Positions 24,921-33,069 of a stretch of DNA of 64,000 nucleotides are shown here, piece by piece. The position numbers and the translations under genes were made by a program. The first letter of the stretch is position 1. Every line of letters begins with the position of its first letter. The notes under the pieces were generated by a model. The model did no database searches. It saw nothing but the letters and a program-made list of their open reading frames with translations, and was not told where the DNA came from. This stretch comes from Mucilaginibacter sp. JRF. GTDB taxonomy: Bacteria; Bacteroidota; Bacteroidia; Sphingobacteriales; Sphingobacteriaceae. The DNA is taken from the NCBI RefSeq assembly GCF_015223065.1, contig NZ_JADFBY010000001.1, positions 248,001 through 312,000 of the forward strand. The letters are read 5' to 3'.

Positions 24921-25670
24921 TTACTGATCCTGGTTCGCTGCTTCCAATATATTCTTCACCCTGTCGGCGCTGGTAAGTATCACACTGAATTCATCGGCAT
25001 CTTTGCTGCCCATTAGTATATGCTCATTATGGTAGAGCATTTCACTGTTCACTTTGGCTTTGGCGGTTGAGTGTACTTCTTTTGCCCCGGTAAACCGTAC
25101 AATATCGTTAACGTTGTTTTCATCAACACCGCAGCCCGGCATAATGCTTATGCGCCCCGCGGCTTGTTGTACCAGGCTGGCTATTACACTGGCCCCCTCA
25201 ATGGCGGTAGTTTTACCGCCCGATGTTAGCACACGTTCGCAACCTATCTCAATAATATCCTCAAGAGCCTTATAAATATCATTGGCCATATCAATAGCCC
25301 GGTGAAAGGTTACACCCAGGCCCCATTGCTTGGCAATATCAACCAGTTCCTTACAACGAGGCTTATCAACATGCCCGTTAGGGGTGAGCATGCCTATTAC
25401 CACACCATCGCAGCCAGCCTCAACGCAATGGCGTATGTCGGCCTTCATGATCTCGAATTCCAGATCGTTATACAAAAAATCGCCGCCCCTCGGACGGATC
25501 AATATATAAATTTTAATATGGAGCAGCTTTCGGGCTAACAAAATTTGGCCGGCAGAGGGCGTAGTACCGCCATCGCTTAAATTGTCGCACAGTTCAACAC
25601 GTACCGCGCCGCCATCCTGGGCCGCCACTGCCGAAACAGTGGAGTTGGCGCAAACTTCAAGTGATATCAT
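24921..25670 (-). CDS. cutC: CutC family protein (copper homeostasis)
   Basis: The 249-aa TIM-barrel protein has the CutC pattern: LEVCANSTVSAVAAQDGGA at the start, VELCDNLSDGGTTPS, then LIRPRGGDFLYNDLE and GVTFHRAIDM, and later VLTSGGKTTA. CutC was linked to copper tolerance in E. coli, although a direct copper role is uncertain. It converges on the Lrp gene. The asparaginase gene at 25708 lies 37 bases upstream in the same direction, so the two may be co-transcribed. Confidence 0.92.
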   Translation of the reverse strand: MISLEVCANSTVSAVAAQDGGAVRVELCDNLSDGGTTPSAGQILLARKLLHIKIYILIRPRGGDFLYNDLEFEIMKADIRHCVEAGCDGVVIGMLTPNGHVDKPRCKELVDIAKQWGLGVTFHRAIDMANDIYKALEDIIEIGCERVLTSGGKTTAIEGASVIASLVQQAAGRISIMPGCGVDENNVNDIVRFTGAKEVHSTAKAKVNSEMLYHNEHILMGSKDADEFSVILTSADRVKNILEAANQDQ

Positions 25671-25707
25671 TAGGGTTTCGCTTAACTATAAATGTACTAT
25701 AAAATAA

Positions 25708-26724
25708 TCACTTGTTATTAGTACTTGGGTAGTAATATTTACCTTGAATAAGTTTGTCCTGCTGCTCATTATCGCAAACGGCAAAGCTAAAGCCATCCTG
25801 TAGCGCGTAAGCGCCGTATTCGCCTTTTTTGTTGATGGCCAAAAAGCCTACCTGTATCTCTTTCGCGGTATCAGGTTTCTTTTTTACGATGCGCATCACG
25901 GCCTCTTTGCAAGCTGCCTCGGGCGAGTAGCCCTGGCGCATTAGTTCAACCACCAAAAAGCTGCCCACATTTCGTATCACCTCCTCGCCAACACCGGTTG
26001 ATGTAGCGCCGCCAACCTCGTTATCAACATATAGGCCCGCGCCTATAATAGGGCTATCGCCAACCCGGCCGTGCATTTTAAAGGCCATGCCGCTGGTAGT
26101 ACAAGCGCCCGATATATTGCCGTCGGCATCAATGGCAAGCATACCAATGGTATCGTGGTTGTATTGGTTGCCCGGTTTTTTGCTGTTCTCAATATTCATA
26201 ACCGGCTTGTACTGTTTTTTTACAAGCCATTTTTTCCATTCTTTTTCTGATTCGGCAGTAAGCAGTTTTTCCTTTTTTAAACCCTGCTCCACCGCGAATT
26301 GCGTAGCACCCTCGCCAACCAGCATTACGTGCGGAGTTTTTTCCATCACCATGCGCGCTACCGATATAGGGTGAGCTATGTACTCCATAGCCGCTACCGA
26401 GCCGCAATTGCCTTTCTCGTCCATTATACAAGCGTCAAGCGTAACGTGGCCGTCGCGGTCGGGATAACCGGCACGGCCAACGGTATGGTTTGTCAAATCT
26501 GCTTCCGGAATTTTTACGCCCGCCTCAACAGCATCAAGAGAGCGGCCGCCCTTGCCTAAAATGGTCCAGGCCTCTTTGTTGGCGGCAATGCCAAAGTCCC
26601 AGGTTGATATAACTACAGGTAATTTTGGCGCAACGCTGCTTAATGGTTTAGCTAAAGTTGTTGATATTGAGGCGCAAGCGGCACCTGCTGACGATAGTTT
26701 AATGAATTTTCGGCGAGATAACAT
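25708..26724 (-). CDS. N4-(beta-N-acetylglucosaminyl)-L-asparaginase (glycosylasparaginase), Ntn hydrolase
   Basis: The 338-aa precursor has a twin-arginine-like leader (MLSRRKFIKLSSAGAACA) for export. The autoprocessing site is HDTIGMLAID, with T192 expected to become the N-terminal nucleophile of the beta chain. GACTTSGMAFKMHGRVGDSP and the glycine-rich GGATSTGVGEE match the substrate-binding half. The enzyme cleaves the GlcNAc-Asn bond of N-glycan remnants. It lies upstream of cutC on the same strand. A TACATTTG box sits about 44 bases before its ATG. Confidence 0.92.
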   Translation of the reverse strand: MLSRRKFIKLSSAGAACASISTTLAKPLSSVAPKLPVVISTWDFGIAANKEAWTILGKGGRSLDAVEAGVKIPEADLTNHTVGRAGYPDRDGHVTLDACIMDEKGNCGSVAAMEYIAHPISVARMVMEKTPHVMLVGEGATQFAVEQGLKKEKLLTAESEKEWKKWLVKKQYKPVMNIENSKKPGNQYNHDTIGMLAIDADGNISGACTTSGMAFKMHGRVGDSPIIGAGLYVDNEVGGATSTGVGEEVIRNVGSFLVVELMRQGYSPEAACKEAVMRIVKKKPDTAKEIQVGFLAINKKGEYGAYALQDGFSFAVCDNEQQDKLIQGKYYYPSTNNK

Positions 26725-26767
26725 GGCTGAATATAGTTAAAATAAGTTAGAGCGAACTTACTGCTAA

Positions 26768-26775
26768 CAAATGTA
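26768..26775 (-). promoter_or_regulatory. candidate -7 box for the glycosylasparaginase gene
   Basis: On the minus strand TACATTTG matches TAnnTTTG exactly and lies 43 bases before the ATG at 26724. No good TTTG partner was found. Confidence 0.45.
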
Positions 26776-26860
26776 AGCGATTTTTTACGCTGTATAATTG
26801 TTGGTAAAAAGCAGCGGTTAACGGTGCATTGGCCAAGGCTTTTTATTTAATTTCGGTGCG

Positions 26861-27799
26861 ATGAACCGTATCGACCGTATATCAGCCATATTGATCCAGT
26901 TACAATCGCGCAGGGTGGTAAAAGCTGCCGACATTGCCGAGCGTTTCGGCATCAGCCTGCGTACGGTTTACCGTGATGTTAAAACGCTTGAAGAAGCAGG
27001 CGTGCCATTAATGGGCGAGGCCGGAGTAGGCTACTCCATTATGGACGGCTACCGCCTGCCGCCTGTAATGTTTACCAAAGAGGAAGCCACAGCCTTTTTA
27101 ACCGCCGAAAAATTCATTGAAAAACTGACGGATAACTCTACCACAAGTTATCACCGCTCGGCAATGGATAAGATACGCGCCATATTACGCACCGCCGAAA
27201 AGAATACGTTGGAGGATCTGGATGGAAGCATTGCCGTACTCAAAAGCCACAGCCAGCGCCGGGCTAATAATCAGGATCATATACAAACCATACTGAGTGC
27301 CATAGGGCAAAAGCGGGTATTAAAGCTTGATTATTTTGCCATGCACAGCCAACAGCAAACCAGCCGAATGGTTGAGCCTGTTGGTATTTATTACCTGGAT
27401 AGTTACTGGCACCTGATAGCCTATTGCCGTATGCGCAGCGATTACCGCGATTTTAGGCTCGACCGTATAAAAGGTATAAATATTACTGATGATGAATATT
27501 CAGACCAACACCCGGCCCTGAAAGATTATATTGACCAAACCGCCCGCGAGCATAAACTGGAAACGGTGATTATGCGGGTGAAAAAAAAGACGTACCATTA
27601 TCTCACCAATCAAAAATACTACAACGGTTTCGTATCCGAAGTGGAGGTTGGCGATGAGTGGGAGATGACTTTCCTGACTACATCGATAGAAGGCTTTGCC
27701 CGCTGGTTCATGATGTTTGGCGATCTGGCAACTATTATAACGCCCGATGTTTTGAACGAGCGTATTCAGGAGATCGCCTCGGCTATCGTCAAAAAATAA
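26861..27799 (+). CDS. YafY-type transcriptional regulator with HTH and WYL domains
   Basis: The 312-aa protein has a DeoR-like helix-turn-helix (residues 1-60, RISAILIQLQ, then AERFGISLRTVYRDVKTLEE), a linker, and a WYL domain (about 140-310, with RMVEPVGIYYLDSYWHLIAY and FRLDRIKGI). WYL proteins sense nucleic acids or small ligands and regulate varied responses. A box TAATTTCG, one mismatch from TAnnTTTG, lies 5 bases before the ATG. The SRPBCC gene follows 116 bases later in the same direction, a pairing that suggests functional linkage. Confidence 0.92.
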   Translation: MNRIDRISAILIQLQSRRVVKAADIAERFGISLRTVYRDVKTLEEAGVPLMGEAGVGYSIMDGYRLPPVMFTKEEATAFLTAEKFIEKLTDNSTTSYHRSAMDKIRAILRTAEKNTLEDLDGSIAVLKSHSQRRANNQDHIQTILSAIGQKRVLKLDYFAMHSQQQTSRMVEPVGIYYLDSYWHLIAYCRMRSDYRDFRLDRIKGINITDDEYSDQHPALKDYIDQTAREHKLETVIMRVKKKTYHYLTNQKYYNGFVSEVEVGDEWEMTFLTTSIEGFARWFMMFGDLATIITPDVLNERIQEIASAIVKK

Positions 27800-27915
27800 T
27801 TTTTTCGGGATTTAATGTTGCTGCTGACATAGGGTTGTCACCCGGTGGATGTTTTTTTGCACAAAACAATATTTCAACTGTTATAAAATATCACACCAAG
27901 AGTACACCCATCATC

Positions 27916-28338
27916 ATGACAGACATTACACTAACCACCACCGTAGATTTTACAGCCTCAAAAGATAAAGTTTGGCAAGGGCTAACCGATCCTGCATTAA
28001 TAAAGCAATACTTTTTCGGCACCCAACTTATTACCGACTGGACTATCGGCAGCCCCATCATCTGGACAGGGGAGTGGGACGGCGTTGTTTATAAAGACAA
28101 AGGTACCGTATTGGAGGTTATCCCCAACGAGTTGGTGAAGTATAGCTATTGGAGCAGCATGTCGGGTACGGAAGATGTGCCCGAGAATTACCAGGTAGTT
28201 AGCTATCGGCTGGATGATAACAACGGAGGTACGCACTTAACCATTACGCAGGAAAATATTGCCGACGAAGGTAAAAAAGAACACTCCGAACATAACTGGC
28301 AAGCCCTGATGGCCGAGCTTAAAAAGCTGATAGAATAA
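27916..28338 (+). CDS. SRPBCC (AHSA1-like) ligand-binding domain protein
   Basis: The ATG at 27916 gives a 140-aa protein that is a complete AHSA1-like SRPBCC fold: TTTVDFTASKDKVWQGLTDP at the start, then TDWTIGSPIIWTGEWDG, and a C-terminal helix (SEHNWQALMAELKKLI). The longer frame from 27658 would overlap the WYL gene and is rejected. Such proteins have a deep hydrophobic cavity and often act in stress responses; the ligand is unknown. The stop codon is 1 base from the convergent dihydroorotase. Confidence 0.87.
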   Translation: MTDITLTTTVDFTASKDKVWQGLTDPALIKQYFFGTQLITDWTIGSPIIWTGEWDGVVYKDKGTVLEVIPNELVKYSYWSSMSGTEDVPENYQVVSYRLDDNNGGTHLTITQENIADEGKKEHSEHNWQALMAELKKLIE

Positions 28339-28339
28339 A

Positions 28340-29683
28340 TTAAGCCTGCGGATTAAACGCCATGCGCTGACCGGATAGGTGGTGATTAACAAAATGACCA
28401 TTATCCCAAACCAGGTTACCTGATACTATAGTGTTCACCACGCTCGACTTAAAGGTAGTTCCCTCAAAAGGGCTCCAGCCGCATTGGTATAATATGTTAT
28501 CTTTTTCAACCTGCCACGGCTTGTTCAGGTCAACCAAAACCATATCGGCCCAGTAGCCTTCGCGCAAAAAGCCGCGCCTGTCAATACGGAAACAGGTGGC
28601 CACATTGTGCGCCATTTTTTCTGTTATTTGTTCAAGTGTTATCTTACCCTGATGGTAAAGCTCAAGCATTGCCGTTAAGGCATGCTGCACCAACGGCCCG
28701 CCTGATGGGGCTTGCAGGTAAGGTTGAGCTTTCTCCTCAATGGTATGCGGGGCGTGGTCGGTAGCTATTACGTCAATACGGCCATCCAATACCGCTTTAA
28801 GGATGCCTTCACGGTCGGCGGCGGTTTTAACGGCGGGGTTCCATTTTATCAGGTTGCCCTTTGTTTCATAATCAGCATCGCTAAACCACATATGGTGTAT
28901 ACAGGCTTCGGCTGTAATCTTTTTATCCGCAAGCGGGATGTTGTTATCAAAAAGGCGGGTTTCTTTCTCAGTAGATATATGCAGAATATGCAGCCTGGTA
29001 CCGTGTTTCTTAGCCAGCTCAACCGCCAGTGATGATGACAAATAGCAAGCCTCGGCACTACGAATTATAGGGTGTAATGCTATGGGTATGTTTTCGCCCA
29101 GCGTCATTTTATAATGGTTGAGGTTATGCCTAATGGTAGCCTCATCCTCGCAATGCGTAGCTATCAGCATCGGCGAGTTGGTAAATATATTTTCGAGCGT
29201 GGTACGGTTATCAACCAACATATTACCTGTTGATGAACCCATGAATACCTTGATACCGCAGACGTTACGGGCATCGGTACGCAAAACCTCATCCAGATTA
29301 TCATTGCTGGCACCCATAAAAAACGAGTAGTTTGCTAATGAGCTGTTGTTGGCGATGGCATACTTATCGGCCAATAATTCCTGCGTAAGCGTATTCGGCA
29401 CTGTATTGGGCATCTCCATAAATGAGGTAATGCCACCCGCTACCGCCGCCCGCGATTCCGAAAAAATATTGGCTTTATGCGTCAACCCCGGCTCGCGAAA
29501 ATGCACCTGATCGTCAATACAGCCGGGCAGCAAATGCAATCCTTCGGCATTGATCTCGGTATCGGCCTTAGCATCAATACTTGTATCAATGCGCTCAATA
29601 AAGCCGTCTTTTATCAATATATCGCCATTGAATTGCTTATTCTCATTAACAATGGTCGCCGCTTTTATCAGGATAGATGCCAT
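28340..29683 (-). CDS. dihydroorotase (class I, amidohydrolase family)
   Basis: The 447-aa protein has the binuclear-metal motif H61-F-R63 in DDQVHFREPGLTHKANIFSE, further metal histidines in ATHCEDEATI and LHILHISTEKE, and the aspartate in IATDHAPHT. This matches class I dihydroorotases, which convert carbamoyl-aspartate to dihydroorotate in pyrimidine synthesis; an allantoinase-like hydrolase cannot be excluded. TATCTTTG lies 4 bases before the ATG, indicating a probable leaderless transcript. No other pyrimidine gene is adjacent. Confidence 0.88.
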   Translation of the reverse strand: MASILIKAATIVNENKQFNGDILIKDGFIERIDTSIDAKADTEINAEGLHLLPGCIDDQVHFREPGLTHKANIFSESRAAVAGGITSFMEMPNTVPNTLTQELLADKYAIANNSSLANYSFFMGASNDNLDEVLRTDARNVCGIKVFMGSSTGNMLVDNRTTLENIFTNSPMLIATHCEDEATIRHNLNHYKMTLGENIPIALHPIIRSAEACYLSSSLAVELAKKHGTRLHILHISTEKETRLFDNNIPLADKKITAEACIHHMWFSDADYETKGNLIKWNPAVKTAADREGILKAVLDGRIDVIATDHAPHTIEEKAQPYLQAPSGGPLVQHALTAMLELYHQGKITLEQITEKMAHNVATCFRIDRRGFLREGYWADMVLVDLNKPWQVEKDNILYQCGWSPFEGTTFKSSVVNTIVSGNLVWDNGHFVNHHLSGQRMAFNPQA

Positions 29684-29687
29684 GCGG

Positions 29688-29695
29688 CAAAGATA
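29688..29695 (-). promoter_or_regulatory. TAnnTTTG box 4 bases before the dihydroorotase start
   Basis: On the minus strand TATCTTTG is followed by CCGC and the ATG at 29683. The arrangement mirrors the helicase gene at 30578 (TATCTTTG, CGCC, ATG). Confidence 0.55.
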
Positions 29696-29764
29696 TTAAA
29701 ACCAAGCCTAAATTCTTACTTCTCCTAAATCCTCGTTGAGAGGGAGGACTTTAAACTACTTAGT

Positions 29765-29853
29765 GAAACCCCTCCCTGCCCTCCCCAAGGAGGGAATTAA
29801 AAATACCTATCACGTAACAATTCCCTCCCTTGGGAGGGCAGGGAGGGGGTTTC
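29765..29853. repeat. long inverted repeat (about 34-35-base arms) between the Nudix and dihydroorotase genes
   Basis: The left arm (29765-29798) starts GAAACCCCTCCCTGCCCTCC and ends GGAGGGAATT. The right arm (29819-29853) starts AATTCCCTCCCTTGGGAGGG and ends GGGGGTTTC. The arms are complementary except for a one-base length difference and minor mismatches, around a 20-base loop. The element lies 5 bases after the Nudix stop codon. Its C/G-strand asymmetry and position suggest an mRNA 3'-end structure or a mobile miniature element; no transposase is nearby. Confidence 0.75.
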
Positions 29854-29858
29854 GCAAA

Positions 29859-30437
29859 CTATACCCTCAACCCAAAAACATCCGGATACGCCAACGCTGC
29901 TTTCAAAATAAAGTTCAGCGAATCAGTAACCCAAATATCACCATCGATGGCTTTGTGCAAAACCTCGGGGGCGGGGAGGGTGAGGACCTCTATATCCTCG
30001 GTAGAATCAAGCTTTTGTTGGGAGTTGAATTCGGCATCAAACAAAATAAAGCCGTAGGTTATTTGTTTTAGTTTGGTGGGGTTGTTGGCTATTTTGCCCA
30101 ATGATATCAGCTGATCGGCGGTAGCTTTGATGCCGGTTTCTTCTTCCAGTTCGTTCAGTGCTGATTCGATGATGCTTTTGTTTTTTTGCTGCATGCCGCC
30201 GGGCAGCTCAAGCAATATCTGGCCGAGGGCGTGTTTGTACTGGCGAACCAATACTACCTCGTTGTTTTTGGTGATGGCTAATACCTGCGCTACATCGCCA
30301 AGTGGCGAAAAATAATAATCATCAACCACGCTGCCGTTGGTTAACTGTACGCTGTGTTTCAATATCGGGAACCAGGGGCTGGGCGATACATCCTGCTCGC
30401 TCAATAGTTTCCAGGGTTTTATTTCTTTATCGGTCAT
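29859..30437 (-). CDS. Nudix hydrolase, ADP-ribose pyrophosphatase-like
   Basis: The 192-aa protein has a Nudix fold with the catalytic segment NELEEETGI, keeping the metal-binding glutamates, while the first part of the box is atypical (K where the early E is usual, N for R). LVRQYKHALGQILLELPGG upstream of the box is typical of ADP-ribose and nucleoside-diphosphate-sugar pyrophosphatases. The enzyme is cytoplasmic. It is divergent from the DEAD-box helicase gene and followed by a long inverted repeat. Confidence 0.85.
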   Translation of the reverse strand: MTDKEIKPWKLLSEQDVSPSPWFPILKHSVQLTNGSVVDDYYFSPLGDVAQVLAITKNNEVVLVRQYKHALGQILLELPGGMQQKNKSIIESALNELEEETGIKATADQLISLGKIANNPTKLKQITYGFILFDAEFNSQQKLDSTEDIEVLTLPAPEVLHKAIDGDIWVTDSLNFILKAALAYPDVFGLRV

Positions 30438-30565
30438 GTTTTAATTGCTCAGACTGAAAATTTCCCTAAAATATCAAAATACCGATGAACAAACGGCCTT
30501 TTATCATTATACCATCAAATAGCTGCCGGGCAATATACAGGTAAGCGCACCTTGAAAGAAAAAAC

Positions 30566-30573
30566 TATCTTTG
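30566..30573 (+). promoter_or_regulatory. TAnnTTTG box 4 bases before the helicase start
   Basis: TATCTTTG is followed by CGCC and the ATG at 30578. Such spacing places the expected transcription start at the start codon. Confidence 0.55.
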
Positions 30574-30577
30574 CGCC

Positions 30578-31918
30578 ATGGCAGAAACGTTTGATGATTT
30601 TAAGTTTAACCGGCAAATACTAAATGCCATTGCCGATGCCGGTTATGAGCAGCCTACGCCCATACAGCAAAAGGCTATTCCGCCCATTGCCAATGGGCAG
30701 GATGTAATGGGTATTGCCCAAACCGGAACAGGTAAAACGGCTGCCTATGTGCTGCCCATCATCATGAAGCTGAAATATGCTCAGGGTGAAGACCCGCGCG
30801 CGCTGATCATAGCGCCTACCCGCGAGCTGGCCTTACAGATAGAGGAGAATGTTAGAACCTTTGCCACTTATACTGATTTACGGGTGGTTGTGCTTTATGG
30901 CGGCTTAGGCCCCAAAACGCAAATAGAAAATATAAACAAGGGCGTTGATATTATTGTGGCCACACCGGGCCGCTTTATGGATATTTACCTGGCAGGCCAT
31001 ATTGTTACCAAGGGCTTACAGGTTTTGGTGTTGGATGAAGCCGATAAAATGATGGATATGGGCTTTATGCCGCAGCTTAACCGCATTTTAGAGGTAGTGC
31101 CGCGCAAAAGGCAAAACCTGCTATTCTCGGCCACCATGTCCGACAAGGTGCACCAGCTATCGGCCAACTTTTTGGAGCATCCAACCGTGGTTGAGGTTAC
31201 GCCGCAGGCCACACCGGCAGCAACGGTTAACCAAAAGCTGTACTATGTGCCCAACCTCAAAACCAAAATAAACCTGCTTAAAAAATTACTGGAGGAGGAC
31301 GGCGAGATCACCAAGTTGATCATCTTCTGCAAAACACGTACTTCGGCCGAGGGGGTGTTCAGGTTTTTGTCGAGAAAATATAGCGAGAATGAGGTGAGGG
31401 TGTTGCATGCCAATAAAGGGCAAAACACACGCATTAATTCTATCAATGCTTTCCGTGCCGATGAGGTGAAGATACTGGTAGCTACTGATGTGGCAGCCCG
31501 TGGTATTGATGTGAACGATGTAAGCCACGTGATAAACTTTGATGTGCCGATAGTTATTGAGGATTATGTGCACCGTATAGGCCGTACCGGCCGTGCTTAC
31601 CAATCGGGCGAGGCTATTACGTTTTGCAATCCGGCAGAAGAATATTATATCCGCAAGGCGGAGAAACTGATCAGGCAGCAAATACCTGTGCTGGCTATCC
31701 CGACAGATGTATTTGTGGAGGAAACGCCGTACGAGGAGCGCCAGGATCAGGCCAAGGAGATCGATATGCAGAAGCGTCGTGAAAACCCTGATTTTAAGGG
31801 GGCTTTCCACGAGAAAAAAACGTTGAACCAGAAAAAGAAATTCGAGGCCGAAAAGGCAAAGCGCAATCCGCGGGTAGCCAAAAAATTAAGCACCAAACGA
31901 TCTTCAAAAAGAAAATAA
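30578..31918 (+). CDS. DEAD-box ATP-dependent RNA helicase
   Basis: The 446-aa protein has all DEAD-box motifs: the Q motif PTPIQQKAIP (27-36), Walker A A47-QTGTGKT54, PTRELALQ, TPGRFMD, D153-EAD156, SAT, and H332-RIGRTGR339. A basic low-complexity tail (about 395-446, rich in K, R and E) follows the RecA2 domain and probably binds RNA. Members act in ribosome assembly and cold adaptation. It heads a tight run with two small membrane proteins and gldC (gaps of 6, 8 and 11 bases). Confidence 0.95.
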   Translation: MAETFDDFKFNRQILNAIADAGYEQPTPIQQKAIPPIANGQDVMGIAQTGTGKTAAYVLPIIMKLKYAQGEDPRALIIAPTRELALQIEENVRTFATYTDLRVVVLYGGLGPKTQIENINKGVDIIVATPGRFMDIYLAGHIVTKGLQVLVLDEADKMMDMGFMPQLNRILEVVPRKRQNLLFSATMSDKVHQLSANFLEHPTVVEVTPQATPAATVNQKLYYVPNLKTKINLLKKLLEEDGEITKLIIFCKTRTSAEGVFRFLSRKYSENEVRVLHANKGQNTRINSINAFRADEVKILVATDVAARGIDVNDVSHVINFDVPIVIEDYVHRIGRTGRAYQSGEAITFCNPAEEYYIRKAEKLIRQQIPVLAIPTDVFVEETPYEERQDQAKEIDMQKRRENPDFKGAFHEKKTLNQKKKFEAEKAKRNPRVAKKLSTKRSSKRK

Positions 31919-31924
31919 ACACTG

Positions 31925-32191
31925 ATGAAATTCAGGATAACACCTTTAAACATCGCTTCGGCGTTTTTAATTGTGCTTGCGGGCTATATATGGATATTTG
32001 GCGCAAGCATAACTGGCAGCCAGTACGAAAACTGGAGCGGTACCATTGTATGGATATTTTTACTGTTCGCCTTCGTGATCGCCTTTCTGGATATTACCTT
32101 CCGCAACTTTTTTAAGGAAACCCGCACGCTATGGACTATTGAACTTAGCTTTATAGCGCTGATTATTATACTGTTACTACTTGTTAAATAA
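31925..32191 (+). CDS. small membrane protein, three predicted TM helices
   Basis: The 88-aa protein has hydrophobic segments at about residues 8-28, 38-58 and 68-87, with a charged RNFFKETRTLW loop. No family was recognised. It starts 6 bases after the helicase stop and is followed 8 bases later by gldC, so it is almost certainly in the same transcript. Confidence 0.72.
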   Translation: MKFRITPLNIASAFLIVLAGYIWIFGASITGSQYENWSGTIVWIFLLFAFVIAFLDITFRNFFKETRTLWTIELSFIALIIILLLLVK

Positions 32192-32199
32192 ATATAAAA

Positions 32200-32529
32200 A
32201 TGAAAAAAGCCGAAATAAAACTGACTATTGAACTTGATGATAATAACGTACCTGAGAACATCCTTTGGGAGTCGACCGATTCAACCAATAAGGAGGCGCT
32301 TCCGGTAAAATCAATGATGCTGGCCCTGTGGGATCAAAGCTTTAAAAACACCCTGCGTATTGACCTTTGGACCAAGGATATGCCGGTTGACGAAATGAAA
32401 CGCTTTTTCTACGAAACCCTGCAAACCATGGGCGATAGCTTTTTGCGTGCCACAGGGGAAACCAACATTGTTGAAGATTTGCGCGATTACTGTGCCCACT
32501 TTGCCGATAAAATGGAAATAACCCGATAG
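32200..32529 (+). CDS. gldC: gliding motility protein GldC
   Basis: The 109-aa protein matches GldC: MKKAEIKLTIELDDNNVPE at the start, ILWESTDS, and KSMMLALWDQSFKNTLRIDL in the middle. GldC is a small cytoplasmic protein restricted to Bacteroidota and linked to gliding and T9SS function, although its mechanism is unclear; non-motile members of the phylum also keep it. It is consistent with the T9SS cargo protein at 7278. Confidence 0.9.
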   Translation: MKKAEIKLTIELDDNNVPENILWESTDSTNKEALPVKSMMLALWDQSFKNTLRIDLWTKDMPVDEMKRFFYETLQTMGDSFLRATGETNIVEDLRDYCAHFADKMEITR

Positions 32530-32540
32530 AAAATTAATTT

Positions 32541-32969
32541 ATGCGTATCCCCTCATTACTTTCGCTTATTGGTTTTATAATGGTGATAGCGGCCACCTAT
32601 TGCCCCATGCTGCGCCCGTTCGGTCTGTTTAGCATGAATGTTTATGATATGAACAAACCCTTCGGTATGGTCATCTTGATCGTGGCGGTGATTGGTATGA
32701 TAGGCGTGGTGTTCAATCAGCTTAAAATTGCCCGCTTAGCCGCATGGACTATCGTGGCCCTTGCAGCCTTGCTGTACCTGGGGGCTTACTTAAAGGTGCA
32801 CACCTCGTTTGATTTTTTGCACATGAATAAAACGGCCGCTTATTTAACCTCAAAAATTAAATTTAAATGGGGTTGGTATGTGTTGTTCACCGGCGCGGTG
32901 TTGTGCTTGTCGATACTATTTTCAAAGAAGCAGGTTGTTGTAAAATCTGCCGACGCGGTTGTTTCGTAA
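32541..32969 (+). CDS. membrane protein of unknown function, four predicted TM helices
   Basis: The 142-aa protein has four hydrophobic segments (about residues 5-24, 40-60, 68-88 and 112-132) and short polar loops (MNVYDMNKPFG, then HTSFDFLHMNKT). No enzymatic motif or known family was recognised. It follows gldC by 11 bases and closes the helicase-gldC run. Confidence 0.7.
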   Translation: MRIPSLLSLIGFIMVIAATYCPMLRPFGLFSMNVYDMNKPFGMVILIVAVIGMIGVVFNQLKIARLAAWTIVALAALLYLGAYLKVHTSFDFLHMNKTAAYLTSKIKFKWGWYVLFTGAVLCLSILFSKKQVVVKSADAVVS

Positions 32970-33069
32970 TCAATATAATTTGATTGTTTGCATTAACCTT
33001 TTTTGCAGGTTTTGCGTATAATAGCAGTCAACTTTTTTTAAACATATTTGCAGTAAATAAAACCTTTCA

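Noticed and set aside
27658..28338. 226-aa version of the SRPBCC protein
   Set aside because: It would overlap the WYL gene by 142 bases; the start at 27916 gives a complete SRPBCC domain.
30985..31810. minus-strand open frames opposite the helicase gene
   Set aside because: They are by-products of the helicase codon pattern, without start context or domains.
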